Below are positions 1 through 5,663 of a DNA stretch of 5,674 bases, one piece after another. The stretch lies in assembly GCA_900768625.1 (NCBI GenBank), contig CAAGDO010000173.1:1-5674 (forward strand), in the 5' to 3' direction. Source of the DNA: Bacteroidaceae bacterium (GTDB lineage: Bacteria; Bacteroidota; Bacteroidia; Bacteroidales; Bacteroidaceae). Both the position numbers and the translations under genes were made by a program. Below the pieces are notes generated by a model that had not been told where the DNA came from, ran no database searches, and was given only the letters and a program-made list of their open reading frames with translations. Within the stretch, counting starts at the first letter, position 1. The number at the start of each line of letters is the position of its first letter.

Positions 1-158
1 ACGCTGTGGGTAAGTTCAAGGATGCGAAACCAATTGCGCGAAGCGCAAGCATTAATGATTATTCCACAGCGTGCTACGCACGCGCCGTGCAAAACATTGG
101 TGGGCATTAATGGCTTTGGCGGCCATTAACGTGAAAAGAACAGCGTGCAGCGCACGCT
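1..158. repeat. Left cluster of short hairpins and CATTAATG palindromes (REP-like)
   Basis: This stretch is non-coding and built from short inverted repeats. Seen directly: a 9-base inverted repeat ACGCTGTGG (1-9) / CCACAGCGT (64-72) enclosing the hairpin TTGCGC-GAA-GCGCAA (34-48); hairpin GCGTGC-TAC-GCACGC (69-83); hairpin AGCGTGC-AGC-GCACGCT (142-158); the palindrome CATTAATG at 50-57 and 105-112, with a variant CATTAACG at 124-131; and an 8-base inverted repeat TTAATGGC (107-114) / GCCATTAA (122-129). Twice a CATTAATG-like palindrome is followed 10-11 bases later by a GCGTGC/GCACGC hairpin. The same parts recur at the right end of the window (5530-5663). I infer a REP-like intergenic repeat family. 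It may continue leftwards, since the first inverted-repeat arm starts at base 1. Confidence 0.7.
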
Positions 159-237
159 CAAAAAGCCTATTATGGGCGTTTGGTAAGCAAGCGGAAAATG
201 GTTCAACTTATTTTTTAATGTTCACTAGAACAACGCA
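159..237. other. Intergenic spacer with no recognised feature
   Basis: AT-richer DNA between the left repeat cluster and the terminator hairpin. A 73-codon plus-strand frame (71-292) runs through it, but it reads straight across the hairpins and the terminator and its translation resembles no protein family I know, so I do not call it a gene. I see no promoter matching TAnnTTTG here. Confidence 0.5.
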
Positions 238-276
238 AACGACCCTGTTCCACGAAAAACGCGGAACAGGGTCGTT
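238..276 (-). terminator. Hairpin terminator downstream of the LolC/E-type permease gene
   Basis: A perfect 14-base inverted repeat, AACGACCCTGTTCC (238-251) and GGAACAGGGTCGTT (263-276), encloses an 11-base loop. It lies about 55 bases beyond the stop codon of the leftward permease gene. Read on the minus strand the stem is followed by TTGCGTTGTTCT, a T-rich but interrupted tail. The stem strength and position fit a Rho-independent terminator ending the rbfA-permease transcript. The interrupted T tract is the weak point. The stem is symmetric and could also act on plus-strand transcription. Confidence 0.75.
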
Positions 277-331
277 GATGCAGATGAACTGAGGACCTTA
301 CACTATATTATATATAGAGAAAGAGAATCCA

Positions 332-1588
332 TCAGATAAGGCGGCGTACGAGATAGCGCACGGGGAACCAAACGCTGACGAAGCCCACGACAATCACTGT
401 GGCAGAAACCAGCAGCACATCGAGAGCATGCACACTGACGGGATAAGCGTCGATGATGAAGTCGCCCGACGAACCGCCCAGACCGATGATGCCGAACGTC
501 TGCTGCAGCCAGCAGAGGAGAAGGCCGACACCCAAGCCGATGATGGCTCCCAGCATGGCGATACAGCGTCCCTCATAGAGGAAAACACGGAAAATCAGTT
601 TCGGGTCAGCCCCCAGATGGCGGAGCGTCTGCATGTCCGAGCGTTTGTCGATGATGAGCATCGAGACGGAGCCGATGATATTGAAGCACGCCACCAGAAG
701 AATAAAGGTCAAGAATAGGTAGGCCACCAATTTCTCAATCTTCATGACGTTGAACACGTCAGGCTGCTGTTCCATGCGGTCGAGGACACGGAAGTTGCTG
801 CCTGCAACCGCCTGCATGCGGCGCTTCACGCTTTCGGTATCTACCCCCGGGCGGAGTTTGAGCTCCAATCCCGTGATACATCCCTGCTGCTCGAACAGCG
901 ACTGCGCGAAAGTGAGGGAACAGATCAAATAGTTCTCATCATACTTGCGCTGATTGACATCGAAGCAGATGCCGGGAGAAGTCAAATCGTCGGCATTGAA
1001 ACTTTCGATGGGGTTGATCAAGTTGACCTGCGCCCCCTTTCGCGGAGCACAAATCTGCAAAGTGCCATAGTCGACACCCCCCATGGCGCTGGCCAGTCCG
1101 ATGCCGGGAATGCCATAGCTGACATCCGCCGTTTCAAGGCGATAGGAGCCGTTGCCGTAGAGGATGGAACGGATGCCCGTGACGCGGTCGTAGTTGGAAT
1201 CGACCCCCTTGAGCATAATGACGACAGGTCGCCCACGGAAAAGAATGAGCGCATTGTCCTCGAGCGTGGCCGACGTGGCCTCCACTTCGGGCATGCGGGC
1301 TATCTGGGTGAGGACGGGGTCATCAGCGGCGGCAAACTTCCCTTTGGCAGGCTGCACGACAATCTGCGGATCAAAGGTGGTGAAAAGTCCCCCGATCAAG
1401 TCGTGGAATCCATTGAACACCGAGAGCGTGCAAAGCAAGGCAGCCGTACCGAAAGCCACCCCCAGAACGGAGATGGCCGAAATGATGTTGGCCGCCCCCA
1501 CCCTCTTACGCGAACAAAGATAGCGCAAGGCCATGAAGAGGGGCAGACGACGTCCTCGCCACCAACTTGCCATTGAGCCCATCATCAT
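332..1588 (-). CDS. LolC/LolE-type (FtsX-family) ABC transporter permease
   Basis: This encodes a 418-residue inner-membrane permease of the FtsX/MacB superfamily, closest in plan to LolC/LolE, which extract lipoproteins from the inner membrane for transfer to the outer membrane. The four-segment topology is visible: a first membrane segment at about 34-58, a large periplasmic domain at about 60-285, then segments at about 287-312, 342-368 and 388-408. The charged stretch MKIEKLVAY just before the second segment, and the IFRVFLYEG stretch leading into the third, are typical of this family. The periplasmic part begins with the usual FNGFHDLI...TFDPQI. ATG codons at 1588, 1585 and 1582 are tandem (MMMG), and the family usually starts close to LPLFMALRY, so the true start may be any of these or the Met at residue 6. 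The gene overlaps the rbfA stop codon by four bases, suggesting translational coupling. No ATPase (LolD) gene is adjacent, so it must be encoded elsewhere. The family call is firm; the lipoprotein substrate is inferred. Confidence 0.9.
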   Translation of the reverse strand: MMMGSMASWWRGRRLPLFMALRYLCSRKRVGAANIISAISVLGVAFGTAALLCTLSVFNGFHDLIGGLFTTFDPQIVVQPAKGKFAAADDPVLTQIARMPEVEATSATLEDNALILFRGRPVVIMLKGVDSNYDRVTGIRSILYGNGSYRLETADVSYGIPGIGLASAMGGVDYGTLQICAPRKGAQVNLINPIESFNADDLTSPGICFDVNQRKYDENYLICSLTFAQSLFEQQGCITGLELKLRPGVDTESVKRRMQAVAGSNFRVLDRMEQQPDVFNVMKIEKLVAYLFLTFILLVACFNIIGSVSMLIIDKRSDMQTLRHLGADPKLIFRVFLYEGRCIAMLGAIIGLGVGLLLCWLQQTFGIIGLGGSSGDFIIDAYPVSVHALDVLLVSATVIVVGFVSVWFPVRYLVRRLI

Positions 1589-1968
1589 TCCGCTTTAGGT
1601 GCATCAGCCTCATCCTCTGCCTGCGGCTGGCCATTGTGGCCGAGAAGCGAGTCGATGTGTTCAAGATAGTCGAGGGAGTCGTCGATGAAGAACTTCAGCT
1701 CAGGGATGATGCGGAGCTGATGGCGCACGCGTGTACCCAGTTCGTAGCGAATCTGGCGCGCATTGTCATTGATATTCTTGAGAATCTCTTCGGCACGTTC
1801 CGAAGGGAAGATGCTCAGATAACCACGGGCGATGCTCAAGTCGGGGCTCACGCGCACGGCGCTCACCGAAACGAGCACGCCATGGGTGGCCTGCGTCTGC
1901 TTCTGGAAGATGTCGCTCAATTCCTTCTGAATGAGTCGTGATATTTTCTGTTGTCTGGTTGTTTCCAT
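1585..1968 (-). CDS. rbfA: Ribosome-binding factor A
   Basis: The 127-residue product matches RbfA, a small KH-fold protein that binds the 30S subunit and assists late maturation of the 16S rRNA 5' end. Seen: the N-terminus METTRQQKISRLIQKEL, the central strand motif VSPDLSIARGYLSIF (about 40-54), and the signature VRHQLRIIPELKFFIDDS (81-98) followed by YLEHIDSLL. An acidic, alanine-rich tail (about 110-127) extends past the conserved domain and is probably disordered. The start is chosen because METTRQ is how RbfA proteins of Bacteroidetes usually begin. No strong Shine-Dalgarno precedes it; a hairpin ends 18 bases upstream of the ATG. The stop TGA overlaps the permease ATG (ATGA). Pairing of rbfA with an FtsX-type permease is, from memory, common in Bacteroidetes. 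Confidence 0.95.
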   Translation of the reverse strand: METTRQQKISRLIQKELSDIFQKQTQATHGVLVSVSAVRVSPDLSIARGYLSIFPSERAEEILKNINDNARQIRYELGTRVRHQLRIIPELKFFIDDSLDYLEHIDSLLGHNGQPQAEDEADAPKAE

Positions 1969-1986
1969 TTGATGTTTGATATTTAC

Positions 1987-2027
1987 GGGTGATCCTCATC
2001 CTTCGTCGCGAAAGAAGGGAATCACCC
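1987..2027 (-). promoter_or_regulatory. Leader hairpin just upstream of rbfA
   Basis: An outer stem GGGTGAT (1987-1993) / ATCACCC (2021-2027) and an inner stem CCTTC (2000-2004) / GAAGG (2014-2018) form a two-part hairpin with an asymmetric internal loop. On the minus strand it ends 18 bases before the rbfA ATG. It could be a terminator for the upstream peptidase gene, but no T tract follows (the next bases are GTAAATATC). The alternative is an element in the rbfA mRNA leader that affects translation. I see no TAnnTTTG promoter between it and rbfA. Confidence 0.45.
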
Positions 2028-2050
2028 TTTGAGTTTTCAATGAATTACAG

Positions 2051-2122
2051 AGAAGTCGTCTAAACTTTTCTGACGAAGATTTGATTTTTAAGTTTGAGCT
2101 CTTCTAAATTCAGACGACTTCT
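2051..2122. repeat. Intergenic 11-base inverted repeat with nested stem
   Basis: Perfect arms AGAAGTCGTCT (2051-2061) and AGACGACTTCT (2112-2122) bound a 72-base AT-rich segment. Directly inside the left arm, AAACTT (2062-2067) pairs with AAGTTT (2090-2095), leaving a 22-base loop and a 16-base one-sided bulge. The element starts 15 bases past the stop of the peptidase gene. It could act as a transcript-end structure, though no T run follows on the minus strand, or be a short MITE-like or REP-like insertion. No flanking target duplication is evident. Confidence 0.6.
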
Positions 2123-2137
2123 GATTCCGCACTCCCG

Positions 2138-4000
2138 TCAAGCCATGGGAGCCGTAGCCCTTTCGAGCCACTCGCGGTCGACAGCTTCCGTCAGAAGCGG
2201 GAGCAAGCGGTCGCGCACCTCGGCATGGTAAGCGTCAATCTGCGCCATCTCCACCGAAGTCAGGAGGGAACGATTGACGGGACGCAGGTCGTAAGGGCAA
2301 AGCGTGAGCGTTTCGAAGCGAAGGAAACGCCCGAAATCCGTGACGCGGTCGGGGCAGCAGAGCAGCGTATTCTCGATGCGTACGCCGAAACGTCCGGTGA
2401 CATAGATGCCGGGTTCGTCAGTGACCGTCATGCCCGGTCGGAACGGACGGAGCGTGCAGGCACGCTGGCTATCCTTGCGAATCTGATAGTCCCCCTCATG
2501 CACGCAGAGGCGGGAGCCCACACCGTGGCCCGTGCCATGACCGAAGTCATAGCCCTCAGCCCACATGTCGGCACGAGCGGCTGTGTCAAGCTGCAGCCCT
2601 GTGGTGCCTTCGGGGAAATGCATGCGCGCGAGCGCCAGATGGCCTTTCAGAACGAGCGTGTAGACCCGGCGTTCCTCGTCGGTCAGAGGTCCCATGGCGA
2701 TGGTACGCGTGATGTCGGTCGTACCACTTTCAAACTGCGCACCACTGTCGAGGAGCAGCAAACCATGGCGCTCAAGAGGCACATCGGTCAGGATGGTCGG
2801 TTCATAGTGGACAATGGCACCGTGGGGGCCATAGGCCGAAATCGTCTCGAAGCTCAAGCCCTTGAATCCCGGTTGCTCAGCACGGCAAGCCTCCAGGCGG
2901 CGCGAAGCCGAAAGTTCGGTCAATGCCGTCCCTGCCTCGTTCTGCTCGTCAAGCCAACGGAGAAAACGCACCATTGCCACACCATCGTGGAGCATCGCAC
3001 GGCGGAAGCCCTCCGTCTCCGCCTCATTCTTGATCTGACGACGCGGCGTGATGGGATTCGGAATGGTGAAGATGCACACGTTGTCGGTGGCGAAAACATA
3101 GTTGAAAGAGTCATCCGGCATACCCAGGATACCCTCTTCAGCCAAGGTGATGGCCTCCTCATAGGGGCGCACCTCCACTTCCGCCTGCTTCAACTGGAGC
3201 GAAGCCTCGGGAGTGAGCGTTTCGGCGTGGGTGAACAGCGTGAACGAATCAGAAACCACATTGTAGGCCAGATAAGCCAAGAAGACAGGATTGAATTCGA
3301 TGTCGGCTCCTCGGAGATTCAACGCCCAAGCCACATTCGAGAGGTTGGAGAAGACCACATGGCGACACAATTCGCGGTCCGCTTCCGACACCTTCTCATC
3401 GAGCGCCCGCTTCACGTCGGTCCGGATCAGTTCCAACTTCTCTTCCACCGTAGCCCCGGCATATTCCAGCGGTTGCACATAGATGGGAGCCGCGGGCAAA
3501 GCGGGACGTCCCTCCCAAATGTCGGCAAAAGCATCGAAAGGATACACATCCCCCAGCAGACCCGCATCGTGGAGTTCATCGCAAATGGCCACAGCACGGT
3601 CGTTGGCCATATCCTTGGGGAAACCGATGGTGAAAGCCGGGGCATCAGCCGGAGCCGCAGCTTCATAGGCCTGCATGCGGGCGCGCACCCACTCTGTGGG
3701 GGAAGGCACTCCCTTTGCCCCTTCGCGCATGAGGACGAACGGCGTATCGCGGAGCTGTTCCTCAGCCTGAAGCCAATAGCGCGAATCGGTCCAGAGGGCA
3801 GCCTCGTCGGGTGTGACAATCGCCACACCAGCCGAACCGGTGAAACCGCTGATCCATTCGCGGCATTTCCAATGGTCAGGGATGTATTCGTCGTTGTGCG
3901 GGTCAATCGTATCGATGATATAGGCGCTGAGACGGTTGGCCTCATCGCTGTGCTTGCGCATCCACTGGCGCAAAGCCTCTACTCTTTGAGGGATGTTCAT
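2138..4000 (-). CDS. Xaa-Pro aminopeptidase, long three-domain form (M24B family)
   Basis: This encodes a 620-residue aminopeptidase P, which removes an N-terminal residue preceding proline. The plan matches the long form typified by human XPNPEP1 (about 623 residues), not the roughly 440-residue E. coli PepP: two creatinase-like N-terminal domains (about 5-165 and 170-325), the pita-bread M24 catalytic domain (about 335-550), and a C-terminal M24_C segment (about 555-615). The five metal ligands are visible: D418 (LLLLDSG), D429 (TTDITRT), H492 (GHGTGHGVG), E529 (TDEPGIY) and E543 (VRIENTLL). The accessory histidines H398, H488 and H501 are also present, so it should be active, probably with two manganese ions. 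No signal peptide is seen, so it is likely cytoplasmic. The start at MNIPQRV gives the normal family length. It lies 50 bases downstream of nadA with no promoter visible between them, suggesting shared transcription. A peptide-scavenging role is inferred. Confidence 0.95.
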   Translation of the reverse strand: MNIPQRVEALRQWMRKHSDEANRLSAYIIDTIDPHNDEYIPDHWKCREWISGFTGSAGVAIVTPDEAALWTDSRYWLQAEEQLRDTPFVLMREGAKGVPSPTEWVRARMQAYEAAAPADAPAFTIGFPKDMANDRAVAICDELHDAGLLGDVYPFDAFADIWEGRPALPAAPIYVQPLEYAGATVEEKLELIRTDVKRALDEKVSEADRELCRHVVFSNLSNVAWALNLRGADIEFNPVFLAYLAYNVVSDSFTLFTHAETLTPEASLQLKQAEVEVRPYEEAITLAEEGILGMPDDSFNYVFATDNVCIFTIPNPITPRRQIKNEAETEGFRRAMLHDGVAMVRFLRWLDEQNEAGTALTELSASRRLEACRAEQPGFKGLSFETISAYGPHGAIVHYEPTILTDVPLERHGLLLLDSGAQFESGTTDITRTIAMGPLTDEERRVYTLVLKGHLALARMHFPEGTTGLQLDTAARADMWAEGYDFGHGTGHGVGSRLCVHEGDYQIRKDSQRACTLRPFRPGMTVTDEPGIYVTGRFGVRIENTLLCCPDRVTDFGRFLRFETLTLCPYDLRPVNRSLLTSVEMAQIDAYHAEVRDRLLPLLTEAVDREWLERATAPMA

Positions 4001-4050
4001 GGCTCTGGTTTTTCTGACTTTTCTATTTTATGATGCTGCTGCGATTCCCC

Positions 4051-5037
4051 TTATTTGCTCAATTCGAGCATACGTTCGATGGGGCGGATGGCACGTTTGG
4101 CCACCTCTTCGGGCACTTCCACGGTGGGCCACTCGTAGCGCAGCGTATTGTAGACCTTCTCCAACGTGCAAAGGCGCATATAGTTACATTCGTTGCAACC
4201 GCAGGTGCTGTCCTCAGGCGGAACAGGGATGAAGGTCTTCCCGGGACAGTTCTTCTGCATTTCGTGGAGGATACCGCTCTCCGTCACCACGAGGAACGTG
4301 TCGGCCTCCGACTTGATGGCATAATTGAGCAAGGCAGCCGTAGACCCCACCACGTCGGCGAGTTTCACCACCGCGCCGCGGCATTCGGGATGAACCAGCA
4401 CCTTGGCTCCGGGATGCTCCTTCTTCAGTTCGACAAGAGCCTCCACGGAGAAGCGGGAATGAACATGGCAGGCACCGTCCCAAAGGAGCATGTCGCGACC
4501 CGTCTGGGCATTGATATAGCCGCCGAGGTTGCGGTCGGGACCGAAGATGAGACGGGCATCCTTGGGGAACGTGTCGACAATCTTCTTCGCGTTGCTTGAA
4601 GTGACCACCACATCGGTCAGCGCCTTGACAGCGGCCGAAGTGTTGACATAGGAAATCACCTCATAGCCCGGATGAGCCTCAACGAACTTGCGGAAATCCT
4701 CAGCCTGACAACTCTCGGCGAGCGAGCAAGTCGCGTTGAGGTCCGGCACGAGCACCGTCTTCTCAGGGCAGAGAATCTTGTTCGTCTCCCCCATGAAGTG
4801 CACACCACACATGAGGATGATGTCAGCATCCGTACGTGCAGCCTGCTGAGCGAGTCCGAGACTGTCGCCCACGAAGTCGGCGATGTCCTGGAGTACGCCC
4901 TCGGTGTAGTAGTGCGCGAGGATGATGGCGTTCTTCTCCTTACACATGCGGCGGATTTCAGCCTTGAGATCGATGCCTTCGGGAATGGGTTCATCGACAT
5001 AGCCTTTCTGTTTCCAGCTATCTTTGATCTGTGTCAT
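4051..5037 (-). CDS. nadA: Quinolinate synthase (4Fe-4S)
   Basis: NadA condenses iminoaspartate with dihydroxyacetone phosphate to make quinolinate, the second step of de novo NAD synthesis from aspartate, using an oxygen-sensitive 4Fe-4S cluster. The 328-residue product has the three cluster cysteines in their family contexts: C104 (DLNATCSLAESC), C190 (WDGACHVH) and C284 (CNECNYM, where E. coli has a CxxC before the same residues). Substrate-site motifs are present: AHYYTEG (41-47), GDSLGLA (57-63), CGVHFMGET (77-85), TSSNAKK (146-152), HPECRG (216-221) and the GSTAALL loop (231-237). Length is normal and the MTQIKDSWKQKG start is the usual type in Bacteroidetes. nadB and nadC, often adjacent in this phylum, are not in this window. 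It is the first gene of the leftward unit and has its own promoter about 80-100 bases upstream. Confidence 0.97.
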   Translation of the reverse strand: MTQIKDSWKQKGYVDEPIPEGIDLKAEIRRMCKEKNAIILAHYYTEGVLQDIADFVGDSLGLAQQAARTDADIILMCGVHFMGETNKILCPEKTVLVPDLNATCSLAESCQAEDFRKFVEAHPGYEVISYVNTSAAVKALTDVVVTSSNAKKIVDTFPKDARLIFGPDRNLGGYINAQTGRDMLLWDGACHVHSRFSVEALVELKKEHPGAKVLVHPECRGAVVKLADVVGSTAALLNYAIKSEADTFLVVTESGILHEMQKNCPGKTFIPVPPEDSTCGCNECNYMRLCTLEKVYNTLRYEWPTVEVPEEVAKRAIRPIERMLELSK

Positions 5038-5106
5038 GTTCAGTGTGGTTTTTTATGGCTTGAGCCGTACGGGAAAGGGTGCGCCCGCGCGTCATGGGCC
5101 TTGTTA

Positions 5107-5136
5107 CGCATGCAAAGATACTGCAAACCGCATGCA
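5107..5136. promoter_or_regulatory. Paired CGCATGCA sites inside the nadA promoter
   Basis: The octamer CGCATGCA occurs at 5107-5114 and 5129-5136, 22 bases apart (about two helical turns), each holding the palindrome GCATGC. One copy overlaps the -7 box and the probable transcription start; the other sits in the spacer. The placement would suit a repressor acting on nadA. The regulator is unknown and the pair could be chance in GC-rich DNA. Confidence 0.35.
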
Positions 5137-5143
5137 GCACAAA
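5113..5143 (-). promoter_or_regulatory. Bacteroidetes-type promoter of nadA
   Basis: On the minus strand TTTG (5143-5140), a 19-base spacer and TATCTTTG (5120-5113) match the Bacteroidetes primary sigma consensus (TTTG at about -33, TAnnTTTG at about -7). Transcription would begin near 5105-5108, giving a leader of roughly 70 bases before the nadA ATG at 5037. It probably also drives the downstream peptidase gene. Confidence 0.75.
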
Positions 5144-5275
5144 GTGAAAGGCTTCCATTTTTGCCTTATGGGCCAAACTATTCGCTGCCGGGAGGGCTTG
5201 GAGCGGAGAAACGGAACGCGTCTTTGCCGTGAAGACAGCCGTACTTGCCGGCTGCGCTGTCTGACGGATTTTGCC

Positions 5276-5366
5276 TTTCATCGAGTATACACGACAAAAA
5301 CAGGGTGATTTCATCGAGTATACACGACAAAAACGGGGCGATTTCATCGAATATACACGACAAACG
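5276..5366. repeat. Three 33-base tandem repeats with dyad cores (operator-like array)
   Basis: Repeat units start at 5276, 5309 and 5342, exactly 33 bases apart. Units one and two differ at two bases; unit three is conserved for about 24 bases (TTTCATCGAATATACACGAC and a little more) and then diverges. Each unit contains a 14-base dyad: TCGAGTATACACGA at 5281-5294 and 5314-5327, and TCGAATATACACGA at 5347-5360. The first two fit TCGnGTATACnCGA, perfectly symmetric except for one base pair. A 33-base period is about three helical turns, placing the cores on the same face of the helix. The third core ends six bases before the -33 box of the rightward promoter. I infer cooperative binding sites for a dimeric regulator of that promoter. 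There are no spacers, so this is not a CRISPR array. Confidence 0.8.
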
Positions 5367-5397
5367 TTGCAACAAGCGTCAGGATTCCGTAATTTTG
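5367..5397 (+). promoter_or_regulatory. Bacteroidetes-type promoter for the truncated rightward gene
   Basis: TTG at 5367-5369 (context ACGTTGCAAC), a 20-base spacer and TAATTTTG at 5390-5397 match the Bacteroidetes consensus well. Transcription would start near 5402-5405, about 28 bases before the ATG at 5432. The tandem dyad array ends immediately upstream, so the promoter is probably controlled by it. Confidence 0.75.
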
Positions 5398-5431
5398 CCC
5401 TATCATCCACCCCATCATATCCCCACCCGCT

Positions 5432-5491
5432 ATGACTAAAGATCTCATCAAATACCTCATCAGCTATTATAGTCAAACAGAAGTGGTTTGA
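5432..5491 (+). pseudogene. Truncated gene start, 19 codons, behind a regulated promoter
   Basis: Directly downstream of a good promoter, an ATG opens the frame MTKDLIKYLISYYSQTEVV and hits TGA at 5489-5491. The lysine/isoleucine/leucine-rich start resembles the first residues of a larger cytoplasmic protein. It is vaguely like some Bacteroidetes ATP-binding proteins, but 19 residues cannot support a family call. Thirty-eight bases past the stop the sequence turns into the hairpin/palindrome repeat cluster, so the rest of the gene seems to have been deleted or replaced. Alternatives are a genuine leader peptide or microprotein, or a frameshift: another frame (from about 5472) stays open through 5491 but then only reads the repeats. 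Confidence 0.45.
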
Positions 5492-5529
5492 GAAAATTTC
5501 AAGTCCTCATATCATCCGGATTTGCTTGG

Positions 5530-5663
5530 GCGTGCTGCGCACGCTGGGTTTCTACATTAATTCCCGTCAATTAACCATTAATGGTCATCAATGCTGCGTG
5601 CTTGCGCACGCTTCTCCTCTCAGCGTGCTGAAGCACGCCATGAGGAGGAAATGTTCATTAATG
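5530..5663. repeat. Right cluster of short hairpins and CATTAATG palindromes (REP-like)
   Basis: The same parts as at the left end recur: hairpins GCGTGC-TGC-GCACGC (5530-5544), GCGTGC-TTGC-GCACGC (5596-5611) and GCGTGCT-GA-AGCACGC (5623-5638). The last is framed by CTCCTC (5614-5619) / GAGGAG (5642-5647). Palindromes are CATTAATT (5555-5562), ACCATTAATGGT (5574-5585, a perfect 12-base palindrome) and CATTAATG (5656-5663). TTAATT (5557-5562) also pairs with AATTAA (5569-5574). Hairpin and palindrome are 10-12 bases apart in two of the three adjacent pairs, as in the left cluster. The octamer CAGCGTGC (5621-5628) is shared with 67-74 and 141-148, and CATTAATGGC (5656-5665) with 105-114. No gene is visible from 5492 to the window end. 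Confidence 0.7.

Larger units (their letters stand above)
5038..5275. other. Intergenic region between nadA and the tandem-repeat array
   Basis: Apart from the nadA promoter and the paired octamers, this stretch holds two competing small hairpins: AGACAGC (5233-5239) / GCTGTCT (5256-5262), and CAGCCG (5236-5241) / CGGCTG (5249-5254). Two reading frames cross it, one on each strand (5018-5476 minus, 5024-5308 plus). They overlap each other, the promoter and the repeats, and look like no known protein, so I call no gene here. Confidence 0.5.

Noticed and set aside
71..292. A 73-codon plus-strand frame at the left end
   Set aside because: It starts inside a repeat hairpin, reads through the terminator stem and has a composition unlike a real protein.
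301..318. AT-rich TATATTATATATA tract as a promoter or origin element
   Set aside because: It is a short low-complexity run just past the permease stop codon, with no TAnnTTTG match and no gene oriented to use it.
1567..1941. A 124-codon plus-strand frame opposite rbfA
   Set aside because: It is the shadow of rbfA, which has a clear family signature on the minus strand.
2225..4033. A 602-codon open frame on the plus strand, antisense to the aminopeptidase gene
   Set aside because: It mirrors the peptidase gene, whose catalytic ligands and length are intact. Long antisense frames are common in GC-rich genes, and its translation is arginine/histidine-rich with no recognisable domain.
4030..4599. 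A 189-codon plus-strand frame opposite nadA
   Set aside because: It is a shadow of nadA, whose three cluster cysteines and motifs are intact.
5024..5308. A 94-codon plus-strand frame over the nadA upstream region
   Set aside because: It runs antisense through the nadA promoter, ends inside the first tandem repeat and shows no family features.
5276..5366. Possible CRISPR array
   Set aside because: The units are directly contiguous with a strict 33-base period and near-identical throughout. There are no variable spacers and no cas genes.
5018..5476. A 152-codon minus-strand frame with the repeated peptide CRVYSMK
   Set aside because: The peptide repeat is only the 33-base DNA repeat read in frame (33 is a multiple of 3). 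The frame overlaps the nadA start, both promoters and the truncated gene.
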